Shown here piece by piece: positions 31,270 through 38,972 of a stretch of 51,558 nucleotides of DNA. The stretch comes from Phycisphaerales bacterium (GTDB lineage: Bacteria; Planctomycetota; Phycisphaerae; Tepidisphaerales; Tepidisphaeraceae). Position 1 is the stretch's first letter. Every line of letters begins with the position of its first letter. Location of the stretch: NCBI GenBank assembly GCA_028291615.1, contig JAQGHM010000181.1, positions 1 through 51,558 of the forward strand. The letters are read 5' to 3'. Below the pieces are notes generated by a model. It had not been told where the DNA came from, made no database searches, and was given only the letters and a program-made list of their open reading frames with translations. The translations under genes were made by a program, and so were the position numbers.

Positions 31270-32685
31270 ATGAGTGAGGAAAAGTCCACCGCCAAATCCT
31301 GGCAAGCCCGCATCGGCGAAGCTACCGACAAGCTCGCTGCCAGCTTCGTAGAATCGATCTCCTACGACCGCCGAATCTACAAGCAGGACATCGCCGGCAG
31401 CATCGCCCACGCCACGATGCTCGCCAAGGTAAAACTGATCACGGACCAAGAACGCGACCAGATTATCCAAGGCCTGAAAAGCATCGAACGCGACATCGAA
31501 GCCAACAACTTCACTTTCGACCAGTCTCTCGAAGACATCCACATGGTCGTCGAAGCGGAGTTGATCAAGCGCATCGGCGAACCGGGGAAGAAGCTGCACA
31601 CGGGGCGGAGCCGGAATGACCAGGTGGCGACGGATCTCATTCTTTGGATTCGTGACTCCGCGCGCGAGATTTGGCAGAAGCTGCAGGACCTCTGCAAGAG
31701 CTACGTCACGCTAGCGGAACGATCGCGCGATGTCGTGTTGCCCTCGTACACGCACATGCAACGCGCGCAACCCATTTCGGCTGGCGCGGAGGCACTTGCG
31801 TGGAGCACGATGTTCGACCGCGACCAAAGTCGGCTAAATGAATATACGCACGCCCACACCGACATGGACAGCCCGCTCGGTAGCGGCGCGATCGCCGGGA
31901 CGTCGTTGCCCATCGACACACTTGCTGCCGCCAAGCTGCTTCAGTTTCATGCCGGCCCAGCGAGTAGCATCGAGCGGACCGCGTCGCGCGATGCCGCGTG
32001 CGATTTCGTCTATGCCCTCGCCATGATCTCCCAGCACCTCTCCCGCTGGGCCGAACAGTGGATCATCTACATGTCCACCGAGTTCTCCTTCATCAAGATC
32101 GCCGACCGCTACACCACCAGCTCCTCCATGATGCCCCAGAAGCGCAACCCCGACATGCTCGAGCTGATCCGCGGCCGCTGCGGTAACGTCTACGGCGACC
32201 TCTTCGCCCTCATGACCATCCTCAAAGGCCTGCCCATCGGCTACAACCGCGACCTGCAGGAAGATAAGCGCATCGTCTTCCGCGCCTACGACACCGTCAG
32301 CTCCTGCCTCACCATGGCCGCCGCCATCGTCTCCAGCGCCAGCTACGCCAAAGAGAATATCGAACCCACCCTCGAGCGCGGCTTCTTAGACGCCACGAGT
32401 TTGGCCGAATACCTCGTAACCAAAGGCGTCCCCTTCCGCACCGCCCACCACATCGTCGGCAGCCTCGTCCTCAAGTGCGAAAAGGAAAACAAACCCGCCC
32501 TCGCCCAGCTAAAGCTCGAAGAATTCCAACAAGCCGCCGGCGAACACGGCGGACGAATCGGCCCAGACGTCTACGAAGCCCTCGGCGCAAGAAACGTAGT
32601 CAACCGCTACCAAAGCGCCGGCGCCGCCGGCGGCAAACCGTTCGAAGAGCAACTGACGGCCTGGAAAAAACGCCTGAACATGTAA
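31270..32685 (+). CDS. argH: Argininosuccinate lyase
   Basis: A 471-residue enzyme that splits argininosuccinate into arginine and fumarate, the last step of arginine synthesis. Landmarks: EDIHMVVE, the LHTGRSRNDQVATD helix, YTHMQRAQP with the catalytic His, and the fumarase/aspartase-superfamily loop SSMMPQKRNPD. The length and C-terminal arm (FRTAHHIVG) fit ArgH. ATGs at 31261 and 31270 are both possible; the second is preferred because a TACAAT box overlaps the first. Neighbouring arg genes are not in the window, and a REP/transposase unit follows. Confidence 0.96.
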   Translation: MSEEKSTAKSWQARIGEATDKLAASFVESISYDRRIYKQDIAGSIAHATMLAKVKLITDQERDQIIQGLKSIERDIEANNFTFDQSLEDIHMVVEAELIKRIGEPGKKLHTGRSRNDQVATDLILWIRDSAREIWQKLQDLCKSYVTLAERSRDVVLPSYTHMQRAQPISAGAEALAWSTMFDRDQSRLNEYTHAHTDMDSPLGSGAIAGTSLPIDTLAAAKLLQFHAGPASSIERTASRDAACDFVYALAMISQHLSRWAEQWIIYMSTEFSFIKIADRYTTSSSMMPQKRNPDMLELIRGRCGNVYGDLFALMTILKGLPIGYNRDLQEDKRIVFRAYDTVSSCLTMAAAIVSSASYAKENIEPTLERGFLDATSLAEYLVTKGVPFRTAHHIVGSLVLKCEKENKPALAQLKLEEFQQAAGEHGGRIGPDVYEALGARNVVNRYQSAGAAGGKPFEEQLTAWKKRLNM

Positions 32686-32688
32686 CAT

Positions 32689-32729
32689 TGTTTAGCCGGC
32701 CCGCTTGCGGGCCGCGTCTAATGGCATGG
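32689..32729 (+). repeat. REP element copy B (left flank of the transposase gene)
   Basis: It starts TTGTTTAGCCGGCCCGCTTG and contains the hairpin GGCCCGC-TTGC-GGGCC. It is an inverted match to copy C on the far side of the transposase gene, with only two differences over the first 33 bp. Confidence 0.85.
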
Positions 32730-32764
32730 TCCGCACAATGTACCCGGAACTGAAATAATCGATC

Positions 32765-33361
32765 ATGATCCTCGCCTATCATGCCATTTTCAGCGCCTAC
32801 GGTTTTTGGTTACCCAATGATCCATGAGGTTCCTGGTCCACTTTTGTTGCCGCATGGGAATTACTGCTCGCCGGTGGAATAGCAACCAAAACGATCGAGC
32901 GCCGTTCGCTGGCCCATGATTCTCACGATCGTTTAAAACGTCTTCGCACCAAGGCCGCGCTGAAGTATCCCCCGGTAAACTTTTCCGGCGAGCAAGCCCT
33001 ATCAGTTGCAAAAGGATTTGCCCAGGCCATCGCCGATGGAGAATACACCGTCCACGCCTGCTCCATTTTGCCCAAGCACGTCCATTTGGTGACCGGACGG
33101 CATGAACGAGACGTGGAGCGGATCGTCGGGCATCTCAAATCGTCCGCGACCAAGCGCCTGGATGCGGACGGCCTGCATCCATTTGCAGGCATGTTCAAAG
33201 GCAATGAGTCTAAACACTCGCCCTGGGCGGAACGCTGTTGGAAGGTGTTTCTGGATTCATCAGAAGATGTCGCGCGGGCGATTCGATATGTTGAACAGAA
33301 TCCAGTGAAGGACGGAAAGAAACGGCAGCAATGGTCTTTCGTGCGGCCGTTTGGGAACTGA
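32765..33361 (+). pseudogene. REP-associated tyrosine transposase (TnpA_REP, Y1 family) with an in-frame TGA
   Basis: Read through one stop, the frame gives a 198-residue HUH single-strand transposase of the IS200-like REP group. It starts MILAYHAIFSAYGFWLPNDP, then TGA at 32825-32827, then GSWSTFVAAWELLLAGG and onward without interruption. The HUH motif is in LPKHVHLV and the catalytic tyrosine in IRYVEQNPVKDG; both are intact. Relatives have Arg at the stop position (NDPRGSW), so a CGA-to-TGA change is the simplest explanation. Inverted REP elements lie 36 bp before and 7 bp after. A shorter product starting further down would lack the conserved N-terminus. Confidence 0.82.
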
Positions 33362-33367
33362 TTCTAC

Positions 33368-33402
33368 TGGACGCGCCCCGCAAGCGGGCCGGCTAAACAA
33401 GG
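33368..33402 (-). repeat. REP element copy C (right flank of the transposase gene)
   Basis: The reverse complement of copy B: on this strand ACGCGCCCCGCAAGCGGGCC and then GGCTAAACAAGG. Copies B and C bracket the transposase gene in inverted orientation. Confidence 0.85.
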
Positions 33403-33441
33403 TTGCGCCGCCTGGAAGAAACCGCTCGGGATTGACCATTG

Positions 33442-33480
33442 ACCAAAACAAAGCGGCGGAGTTCGCAAGAACTCCGCCGC
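33442..33480 (-). terminator. Rho-independent terminator of the Pro/Lys repeat gene
   Basis: A perfect 12-bp stem GCGGCGGAGTTC/GAACTCCGCCGC with a 4-nt loop. Read on the minus strand it is followed by TTTGTTTT. It lies 26 bp past the stop of the minus-strand repeat protein and supports that ORF being the expressed one. Confidence 0.85.
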
Positions 33481-33505
33481 GCAAGGGCTTTGAAATTGAA
33501 CTCGA

Positions 33506-33898
33506 TCAGGCGTGGACGTCGAGCGTCTTGCCGGTCGATTCATGCTTCGGTTCAGGCTTGGGCTCCGGCTTCTTAGGCTCGGGCTTGGCCGGCGGCTTTG
33601 GCGGTTCCGGCTTCACCGGCGGCTTGGGCGGCTCGGGCTTCACCGGGGGCTTGGGTGGCTCGGGCTTGACCGGGGGCTTCGGCGGTTCCGGCTTGACCGG
33701 CGGCTTGGGTGGCTCCGGCTTCACCGGGGGCTTGGGTGGCTCGGGCTTGACTGGGGGCTTGGGCGGTTCCGGCTTTACCGGGGGCTTGGGCGGCTCGGGC
33801 TTTACCGGCGGTTTCGGATCCGGCTTCTTCGGCTCGACCTTGGGCTCGGGCTTCTTGGGCGCGGGTTGATTGACGGGAAGATTCGATCGGATTTCCAT
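33506..33898 (-). CDS. Proline/lysine repeat protein
   Basis: A 130-residue low-complexity protein. A short head (MEIRSNLPVNQPAP) leads to KKPEPKVEPKKPDPKPP and then eight copies of the nonapeptide KPEPPKPPV (the last ends in Ala), residues 33-104. A charged tail (KPEPKKPEPKPEPKHES...DVHA) follows. Such PEPPKP rods are extended spacers in cell-envelope proteins, but there is no signal peptide or membrane segment here. A strong terminator on the same strand supports expression. No clear Shine-Dalgarno. The opposite frame (Gly/Ser/Phe repeats) is its shadow. Confidence 0.6.
   Translation of the reverse strand: MEIRSNLPVNQPAPKKPEPKVEPKKPDPKPPVKPEPPKPPVKPEPPKPPVKPEPPKPPVKPEPPKPPVKPEPPKPPVKPEPPKPPVKPEPPKPPVKPEPPKPPAKPEPKKPEPKPEPKHESTGKTLDVHA
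33587..33802 (-). repeat. Tandem 27-bp repeat, eight units
   Basis: Eight adjacent 27-bp units encoding KPEPPKPPV/A. The protein repeat is exact except for the last residue, while the DNA units differ at third codon positions, so selection appears to act on the peptide. Confidence 0.85.
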
Positions 33899-34188
33899 GA
33901 CGTTCGACGCCGACCTGCAAGAGCCTCAATAAGCTCGCCAGGACCCGGCGCTCCAGAGTTAATCCCCGCGGCGTCGCCTCACGTTCGAGCGACCACACCC
34001 ACGGGACAACGGGGATGTACGATTGCACGAACGTAAAGCCAATCCGATTCTGCCGACCCCACGCAAGTCTTAGAAAAGCGCACTTCCAGCCGCGCCGGGC
34101 AGCTTTCCGTTATCGCGCTCGGTGAACACCTGAGCGTCAAAAGATGCTCTTTGCCCCCTGCGCAAACACGGTGTACTAGGCAGGATGG

Positions 34189-34755
34189 CTAAAGCTGTCC
34201 GAGGATACCGTTAACCGCGGCAATCTTTTCCGCCAGCACCGGGTACGCATCGACCTGCGACAACCGCGGGTGCGCGCCCCACAAGATCTTGAGCAGATTG
34301 CCCGAGGCGATCGCGGCTTCGGGGTGTTCGAAGCGGCATGGGTTGGAGGCGTCGTGGTCGTATAGGCCTAGCGTCGCGCTGGTCTGCAACCACACCACCG
34401 CGTCGTAGCGCTTCAGCTCATCGTTGGCTGTGGTGCCCAGGTCTCGCCAGTAGTCGTCGGGACCCTCGGGCCAGTAGGCTGCGCCGTCGATCGTGCCGCG
34501 GTCGAGGAGGAGGATCTTTTCGGGGTGCTCTGCCGCGAGCGCGTCTTCCTGCTCGCGCTGCAGGCGGTAAATGCGCCGCTGCACGTCGCGGCGGCCGGGG
34601 AGGTCTAGGCGATCCCAGCGGGTTTGCAGGAGATCGTAGACCTGCGTGGCTGCCTCAGGGACGCGAATGTATCGCTGCGGATTCGCGGCAGCGACGGCGG
34701 AGGAGATCACGGTTTTGCCGGCGCCCGGGCCGCCGGTCAGGACGATCCGTTTCAT
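34189..34755 (-). CDS. P-loop NTPase, AAA_28/NadR-like kinase fold
   Basis: A 188-residue ATPase/kinase-like protein with Walker A GGPGAGKT at residues 8-15. LLDRGTIDGAAYWPEG carries the Asp/Arg of the Walker B/lid region, as in the AAA_28 group. The ATG at 34755 overlaps the stop of the upstream glycosyltransferase (ATGA), so the two genes are translationally coupled on the minus strand. The substrate is unknown. The longer frame to 34869 would add 38 residues inside the upstream gene. Confidence 0.8.
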   Translation of the reverse strand: MKRIVLTGGPGAGKTVISSAVAAANPQRYIRVPEAATQVYDLLQTRWDRLDLPGRRDVQRRIYRLQREQEDALAAEHPEKILLLDRGTIDGAAYWPEGPDDYWRDLGTTANDELKRYDAVVWLQTSATLGLYDHDASNPCRFEHPEAAIASGNLLKILWGAHPRLSQVDAYPVLAEKIAAVNGILGQL

Positions 34756-36455
34756 GGTGCGGGCTTGGTGGCTGGGGCCGTCGTCGTTGCCGTGGCCGGC
34801 ACTGCGGATTGCGTCGTGGGCTGCGCAGCTGCCGCGGTCGCGGTCGCGTCGCCGTGCACGCGGTCGCAAAACGGCTCAATCGCCAGCAGCGGAATGAGCG
34901 CCGCGACCGACCACGCCGCGCGATCCAAGAGCCCGCAGGCAAAGCGCCGGCCGATCCCGCCTGCGACCGTCAGCCACGTGCATAGACAGGCCGACAGCAC
35001 CGCCACCGGGACGATCAGGTAATACTGCCACGATTCCTGCGTCTGCGCCGCGTGCGGGAACGCCAGCGTGTACGCCAGTTGCATCAGCAAGAGACAGAGC
35101 AGGATGCGAAACGCCGCCCGCCGCGCCGCCTCACCGCTCGCCAGCGACAACCGCCGCGACCACTTGGGCCAGAAGATCATTCCCAGCACCGCGAGCAGGA
35201 GCGCCGGCGCGGTAAACAAATCGATTAACCATGCCCGCAGTTGTCGCGGATGTTTGAACGTGTTGAACAGCTCCTGGTATCCGCAGCTAAACCACACGCG
35301 AGCACTGGCCCCATCATGCTCCGCGACGTGCTCGATCGCGCGCCCCTTGAGTTGCCCGAAGCCGGCGTTGTTCAGCTTGAGGTAGACCAGGAAGAGCGCG
35401 AACATCGCCATCGGCAGGACGATCAGGACGAGCGATGCCACCAGCGGCCGACCGGGCGGACGGGTTTCATTCTCCGCGGCATCAGTCGCGGCGGGCAGGG
35501 GGGTAAGCAAGTCGCGACGTCGGAAGAAATGCGCGACCGCGAGGAAGCCGGCAAACGCGTACATCGGCCAGTCCGTCCAGCACCCGAGGATCACGCAGAG
35601 GCAGAGAAATAGGAAACCGAATCGCGACCCCGAGCGCGCCCAACTCAAATATCCCAGCGCCGCGCCCAAAAGGAACGTCAACTCGAACGGCTCAGGGCTG
35701 ACGACCCGCGCGTAATACGCCGTCATCGGCAGCAGGGAGCAGATGACGGCTGTCGCCAGCGCCGCGGGCGCGCCGAAGACGCGCCGCACCAGCGCGTAAA
35801 GCAGGAGCAGGTTCAACGCCGTGAATGCCAGCGGCAGGGCGCGGACGATCATGTCGTTGTCGCCAAGGAGCTTCATCCACCCGGCCAGAATCCACGCGGT
35901 CAGCGGCGGCCGACCGGGGTAGAAGTTGTCGTGCACATTGCCGGCAGTCACGTACATTCCGCCGTGGATCGGCAGGAGGCCGTTCTGCACCAGGTTGCGG
36001 GCGGCATCGCGAAACATCGCCGTGCTGCGGTCGAACTGCGGATTGGCTGCGCGGCGGAACGTGAGCGCCGTGAAGCCGCTCCAGGCGATCAGCCAGATCA
36101 GCATCCAAAGCGTAAAGCTGCCGGTGCGCGGCGCGGGCGCGCTGGGAACAGCGGCACTGCCCGTCGGCGGCGCTGACTCGACCACGGCCGATCTGCGCGG
36201 CATCACCACCGGTTCCTTCAACGGCACGAGTGGCGTCGGCGCGGCGTCGCCGGGCAGGCCGTCGGTAATTGGCTCCAAGGGAACATTCGCGGCCGGCGTT
36301 GATGCAGCGACCTCATACGCCGGTTCGGGCGTCACATCGTCCACCGGCGCAATCTCGACCGGCTCGGAGCCAAACGGCGACGGGCGCGCAGGCGGCTCCT
36401 CGCGATGCGGTGGATCATCGGGCGTCTGCGACGATGTGGGCTTCGGATCATCCAT
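34752..36455 (-). CDS. GT39-family membrane glycosyltransferase (ArnT/PMT-like)
   Basis: A 567-residue integral membrane protein. Residues 1-110 are an acidic Pro-rich cytoplasmic tail. From about 112 there are many hydrophobic helices (WMLIWLIAWSGFTALTF, FGFLFLCLCVILGC and others). The first periplasmic loop has NVHDNFYPGRPPLTAW, typical of lipid-phosphosugar-dependent GT-C enzymes (GT39/GT83), with a conserved acidic pair early in the protein (PQFDRSTAMFRD). It probably transfers a sugar from a polyprenyl carrier to an envelope acceptor. No Shine-Dalgarno is evident. Confidence 0.8.
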   Translation of the reverse strand: MDDPKPTSSQTPDDPPHREEPPARPSPFGSEPVEIAPVDDVTPEPAYEVAASTPAANVPLEPITDGLPGDAAPTPLVPLKEPVVMPRRSAVVESAPPTGSAAVPSAPAPRTGSFTLWMLIWLIAWSGFTALTFRRAANPQFDRSTAMFRDAARNLVQNGLLPIHGGMYVTAGNVHDNFYPGRPPLTAWILAGWMKLLGDNDMIVRALPLAFTALNLLLLYALVRRVFGAPAALATAVICSLLPMTAYYARVVSPEPFELTFLLGAALGYLSWARSGSRFGFLFLCLCVILGCWTDWPMYAFAGFLAVAHFFRRRDLLTPLPAATDAAENETRPPGRPLVASLVLIVLPMAMFALFLVYLKLNNAGFGQLKGRAIEHVAEHDGASARVWFSCGYQELFNTFKHPRQLRAWLIDLFTAPALLLAVLGMIFWPKWSRRLSLASGEAARRAAFRILLCLLLMQLAYTLAFPHAAQTQESWQYYLIVPVAVLSACLCTWLTVAGGIGRRFACGLLDRAAWSVAALIPLLAIEPFCDRVHGDATATAAAAQPTTQSAVPATATTTAPATKPAP

Positions 36456-36565
36456 GACTGATTTCGTGAATCGGGCGGCGCGCGCGAAAATATCGCTCGC
36501 CCATCGGCGCGATCGGGGCGCGTCTCACGATACCACATGACATCAATGCCGCAAACGAAACCCGC

Positions 36566-37054
36566 TTACATCAACGGCGGCCGCCCCAAACTTCGCCGGA
36601 TGATCGTGACCTGCCCGGCGTGCATCGAGACGTGCAGGCCCATGAAGTTCACCACGCTCCAGATGTTCGAGAACATCGGGTGCGGCTTGTCGAGCGGCTT
36701 CTCCAGCGCCTCGGCGGACAAACCCTTCACCGTGTCGATCAGCAACTGGCGGTGCTGATTGAAGAGCGGCAAGAGGATCGAAATATCGCCAAACTCCTGC
36801 GCCTTGGGCGCCTCGGGATCGCGCGCGAAGCGCTTCTCAAATCCCTCGGGCAGCGGCGGCAGGTCTTTCATCCCCACGCGCCCCAGGGCTGAGCGCTCGG
36901 AGATCACGAGATGACCGATCAGCCACGCCACGCAGTTCGAGCCGCCGCACGGGCGATGAAGATAATCGGCGGGCGTCAGGTCCTCGCAGTAGCGATTGAG
37001 CAGTTTCTGCGAACCGGAGAGGGTGTGCACCAGCACGTCAGTGGGAGAAAGCAT
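36566..37054 (-). CDS. DinB-family protein
   Basis: A 162-residue four-helix protein of the DinB/YfiT-like superfamily, metal-dependent enzymes often using bacillithiol or mycothiol; the activity here is unknown. Candidate metal ligands are the His in AWLIGHLVISE (about 46) and in GLHVSMHAGQ (about 141 and 145). The ATG at 37054 has AAGGAG 7 bp upstream; the 25 residues before it in frame are not used. Confidence 0.82.
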   Translation of the reverse strand: MLSPTDVLVHTLSGSQKLLNRYCEDLTPADYLHRPCGGSNCVAWLIGHLVISERSALGRVGMKDLPPLPEGFEKRFARDPEAPKAQEFGDISILLPLFNQHRQLLIDTVKGLSAEALEKPLDKPHPMFSNIWSVVNFMGLHVSMHAGQVTIIRRSLGRPPLM

Positions 37055-37130
37055 CAAGGCTCCTTTTGATGCGGAGATCGTAGGCAGCGCGATGGGGATG
37101 ACAAGTCCGAATGGCAAGTCGGTCGCCAAC

Positions 37131-37227
37131 TGTCATGCCTGAGGTACGCCGAAGGAACTACACGCACCGGAAATGCCACGTGGCCTGCTCGTTCCTTGTT
37201 AGATCCTTCGCAGGCTCAGGATGACGG
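37131..37227. repeat. Long imperfect inverted repeat, GTCATCCTGAG-type
   Basis: The left arm TGTCATGCCTGAGGTACGCC continues with GAAGGAAC. The right arm, read in reverse complement, is CGTCATCCTGAGCCTGCGAA continuing GGATC. The arms can pair into a long imperfect hairpin with AAGGAAC/GTTCCTT pairing further inside. Elements of this type occur as dispersed intergenic repeats in several bacterial phyla. Confidence 0.65.
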
Positions 37228-37242
37228 CTTAGCGCCGTTTCT

Positions 37243-38544
37243 TCAAGTATACGTGATCGTGATGATGTCGCCGTTAAGCGGATCTTCGTTGCCTTGAATG
37301 ACGTAGCTGCCGAACTCCGTGTTGGCGACCGCCTGTTGTCCGCCGTTCGCGCCGCCGTGCTTGACGGTCATGGTGAGCGTGTGTCCGCCGCCGACGACGT
37401 ACCGGCCGATGTGGTTGGCGTCGAACGTGATGCCCCAGCCGCGGAAGAACTCGCCTAGCGTGAAGACGTGCGCGTCCAGGTCGTGCATGTGCAGGATGCC
37501 GTCCTGCCCGGCGTGGATGTGGAAGCGCGGGCCGGTGTTGGCGAGCACCGGATCGACAAAATCCCCTTCGCCCGTCGGGATCTGCACCTGCCGCATCGTC
37601 CCGTTGTCGTTGATGCGGATGATGAGCGTCGCGTGCATGTGGACGGCGTAGGCGGACTCGCCCTGCGCGATCTCGCCGGCGGTGGCGACGCGCGTGTGGT
37701 CTTCCATCGGGACGATGTCGCCGCTTTCGCGGTCGGTGATCACATCGTCCGGGTTGGTGTCCCAGCCTCGGGCGTCGAGGATGTCATTGCCCGCGCCGCC
37801 GGTGATGGTATCGAGGCCGTTGTTGGAGTCGTGAAGCGTGGCGGATTCATCCCCGCCGGTGATCCAGTCGTCGCCGTTGCCGCCGTTGAGTGAATCGTTG
37901 CCGGTGAGTGCGCTCGGGATGCCGAACCCTTTGAACTGGAAGCGGTCCTCGCCATCCCCGCCGATCGTGTCATTGCCGTCTTCGCCGAAGACGCTGTCAT
38001 TCCCGGCGTCGCCGTAGAGCATATCGTTCCCGCCCGAGCCGAAGATCCGGTCGATCCCCGCGCCGCCGAATTCCTGGTCGTCGCCCTTGCCGCCGATCAG
38101 CGTATCGTTGCCTGCGCTCCCCATCATCACGTCGGCTTTGGATGAGCCGAGGATCGAGTCGTCCCCGTTGCCACCGTCGAAGGTTGCCGCCGCCAGGCCG
38201 CCGACCAGCGTGTCGTTGCCGTCCCCGCCCAGCAGCGTCGCCCCCCGAGCGGAGATGATGCCCAGCGAATCGTTAAGCGTAAGCCGGTCGGCTCCACCCT
38301 GGCCGGTCATTTCGATTCGCTTGACCGAAACCGAAGGGAATTTCACACCCACCCCATTGATTGTCACCAGGATCTTGGTTGTCCGCTTGGGATCGCGGCT
38401 GATCACGATCGCATCATTGCCCGACGTGCCGTCTGCCACCAGCGTCCCCTTGGCAGACAGCGTGGCAGACAGCAGGGTGCGTGCTTCCAAAGCTTCAACG
38501 GACGCTGACACGACAGCGCAAAACGACATCTTCGACAACGACAT
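37243..38544 (-). CDS. RTX-repeat protein fused to a His-rich C-terminal domain (LEPR-XLL-type start)
   Basis: A 433-residue protein; GGAGG lies 5 bp before the ATG at 38544. The N-terminus has ALEARTLLSATLS (about 17-29), a LEPR-XLL form. RTX nonapeptides run from about 93 to 265 (LLGGDGNDTLVGG, MGSAGNDTLIGGKGDD, LYGDAGNDSVFGEDGND). The last about 130 residues are different: HMHATLIIRINDNGTM, PTGEGD, FHIHAGQDGILHMHD and HVFTLGEFFRGWG. This follows a pattern I recall from small exported, possibly copper-binding, proteins (HxHxxLxIxING ... LHxHDxxGxxH ... FTLGxFFxxWG). Calcium binding by RTX is established for the family; metal binding by the tail is inferred. Confidence 0.8.
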   Translation of the reverse strand: MSLSKMSFCAVVSASVEALEARTLLSATLSAKGTLVADGTSGNDAIVISRDPKRTTKILVTINGVGVKFPSVSVKRIEMTGQGGADRLTLNDSLGIISARGATLLGGDGNDTLVGGLAAATFDGGNGDDSILGSSKADVMMGSAGNDTLIGGKGDDQEFGGAGIDRIFGSGGNDMLYGDAGNDSVFGEDGNDTIGGDGEDRFQFKGFGIPSALTGNDSLNGGNGDDWITGGDESATLHDSNNGLDTITGGAGNDILDARGWDTNPDDVITDRESGDIVPMEDHTRVATAGEIAQGESAYAVHMHATLIIRINDNGTMRQVQIPTGEGDFVDPVLANTGPRFHIHAGQDGILHMHDLDAHVFTLGEFFRGWGITFDANHIGRYVVGGGHTLTMTVKHGGANGGQQAVANTEFGSYVIQGNEDPLNGDIITITYT

Positions 38545-38625
38545 CACAACCTCCAACGCGCCCTGAGAACTATTTCGGCAACCCACGTCCTCGCGGGTGA
38601 GTTTCCGGGGCGTCGTCGGTCGCGA

Positions 38626-38946
38626 TCATTTCTGGTTCACGTACTTCGCCGGATCCTTCTCAAACTTCTTGCAGCACGACTTGCTGCAGAAGTAATAGAT
38701 CTTGCCGTCGTAGGTGGTCGATGGCGTTTCCGGAACCACCTTCACGTCCACGCAGGCGAGATCCGCGTCATATTTGCAGACCAGGCACTCCGCGTGCGGG
38801 GCGGCCGATTGACTTGCGGTCACCGCCAACCCCGCCGCCGCCGATGACGCTGGCGATGACGGTGATGACGCACATCCGCCCACCATCGTTACTGCTAAGA
38901 AGATGCCCACTATGGCAAAACCCTTCATCGTATCTCGAATCTTCAT
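38626..38946 (-). CDS. YHS-domain lipoprotein
   Basis: A 106-residue lipoprotein. I choose the second ATG (38946) because GGAGG is 7 nt before it but only 1 nt before the ATG at 38952. The signal ends in VGGC (Cys25). After an Ala/Ser linker comes a YHS/TRASH-like zinc-ribbon: ECLVCKYDADLACVDVKV, then YDGKIYYFCSKSCCKKFEKD and PAKY. Such domains bind metal ions, often copper or zinc. It lies between the His-rich RTX gene and the outer-membrane protein gene on the same strand. Confidence 0.85.
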   Translation of the reverse strand: MKIRDTMKGFAIVGIFLAVTMVGGCASSPSSPASSAAAGLAVTASQSAAPHAECLVCKYDADLACVDVKVVPETPSTTYDGKIYYFCSKSCCKKFEKDPAKYVNQK

Positions 38947-38972
38947 GATCATGCCTCCAGATGCCAAAGTGC

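Noticed and set aside
33587..33802. CRISPR-like regular repetition
   Set aside because: The units are contiguous 27-bp coding repeats with no spacers and no cas genes nearby.
33351..33869. Plus-strand Gly/Ser/Phe repeat ORF opposite the KPEPPKPPV gene
   Set aside because: Both strands are open because of the repeat, but the terminator with a T-tract lies on the minus-strand side, and the codon variation preserves the minus-strand peptide.
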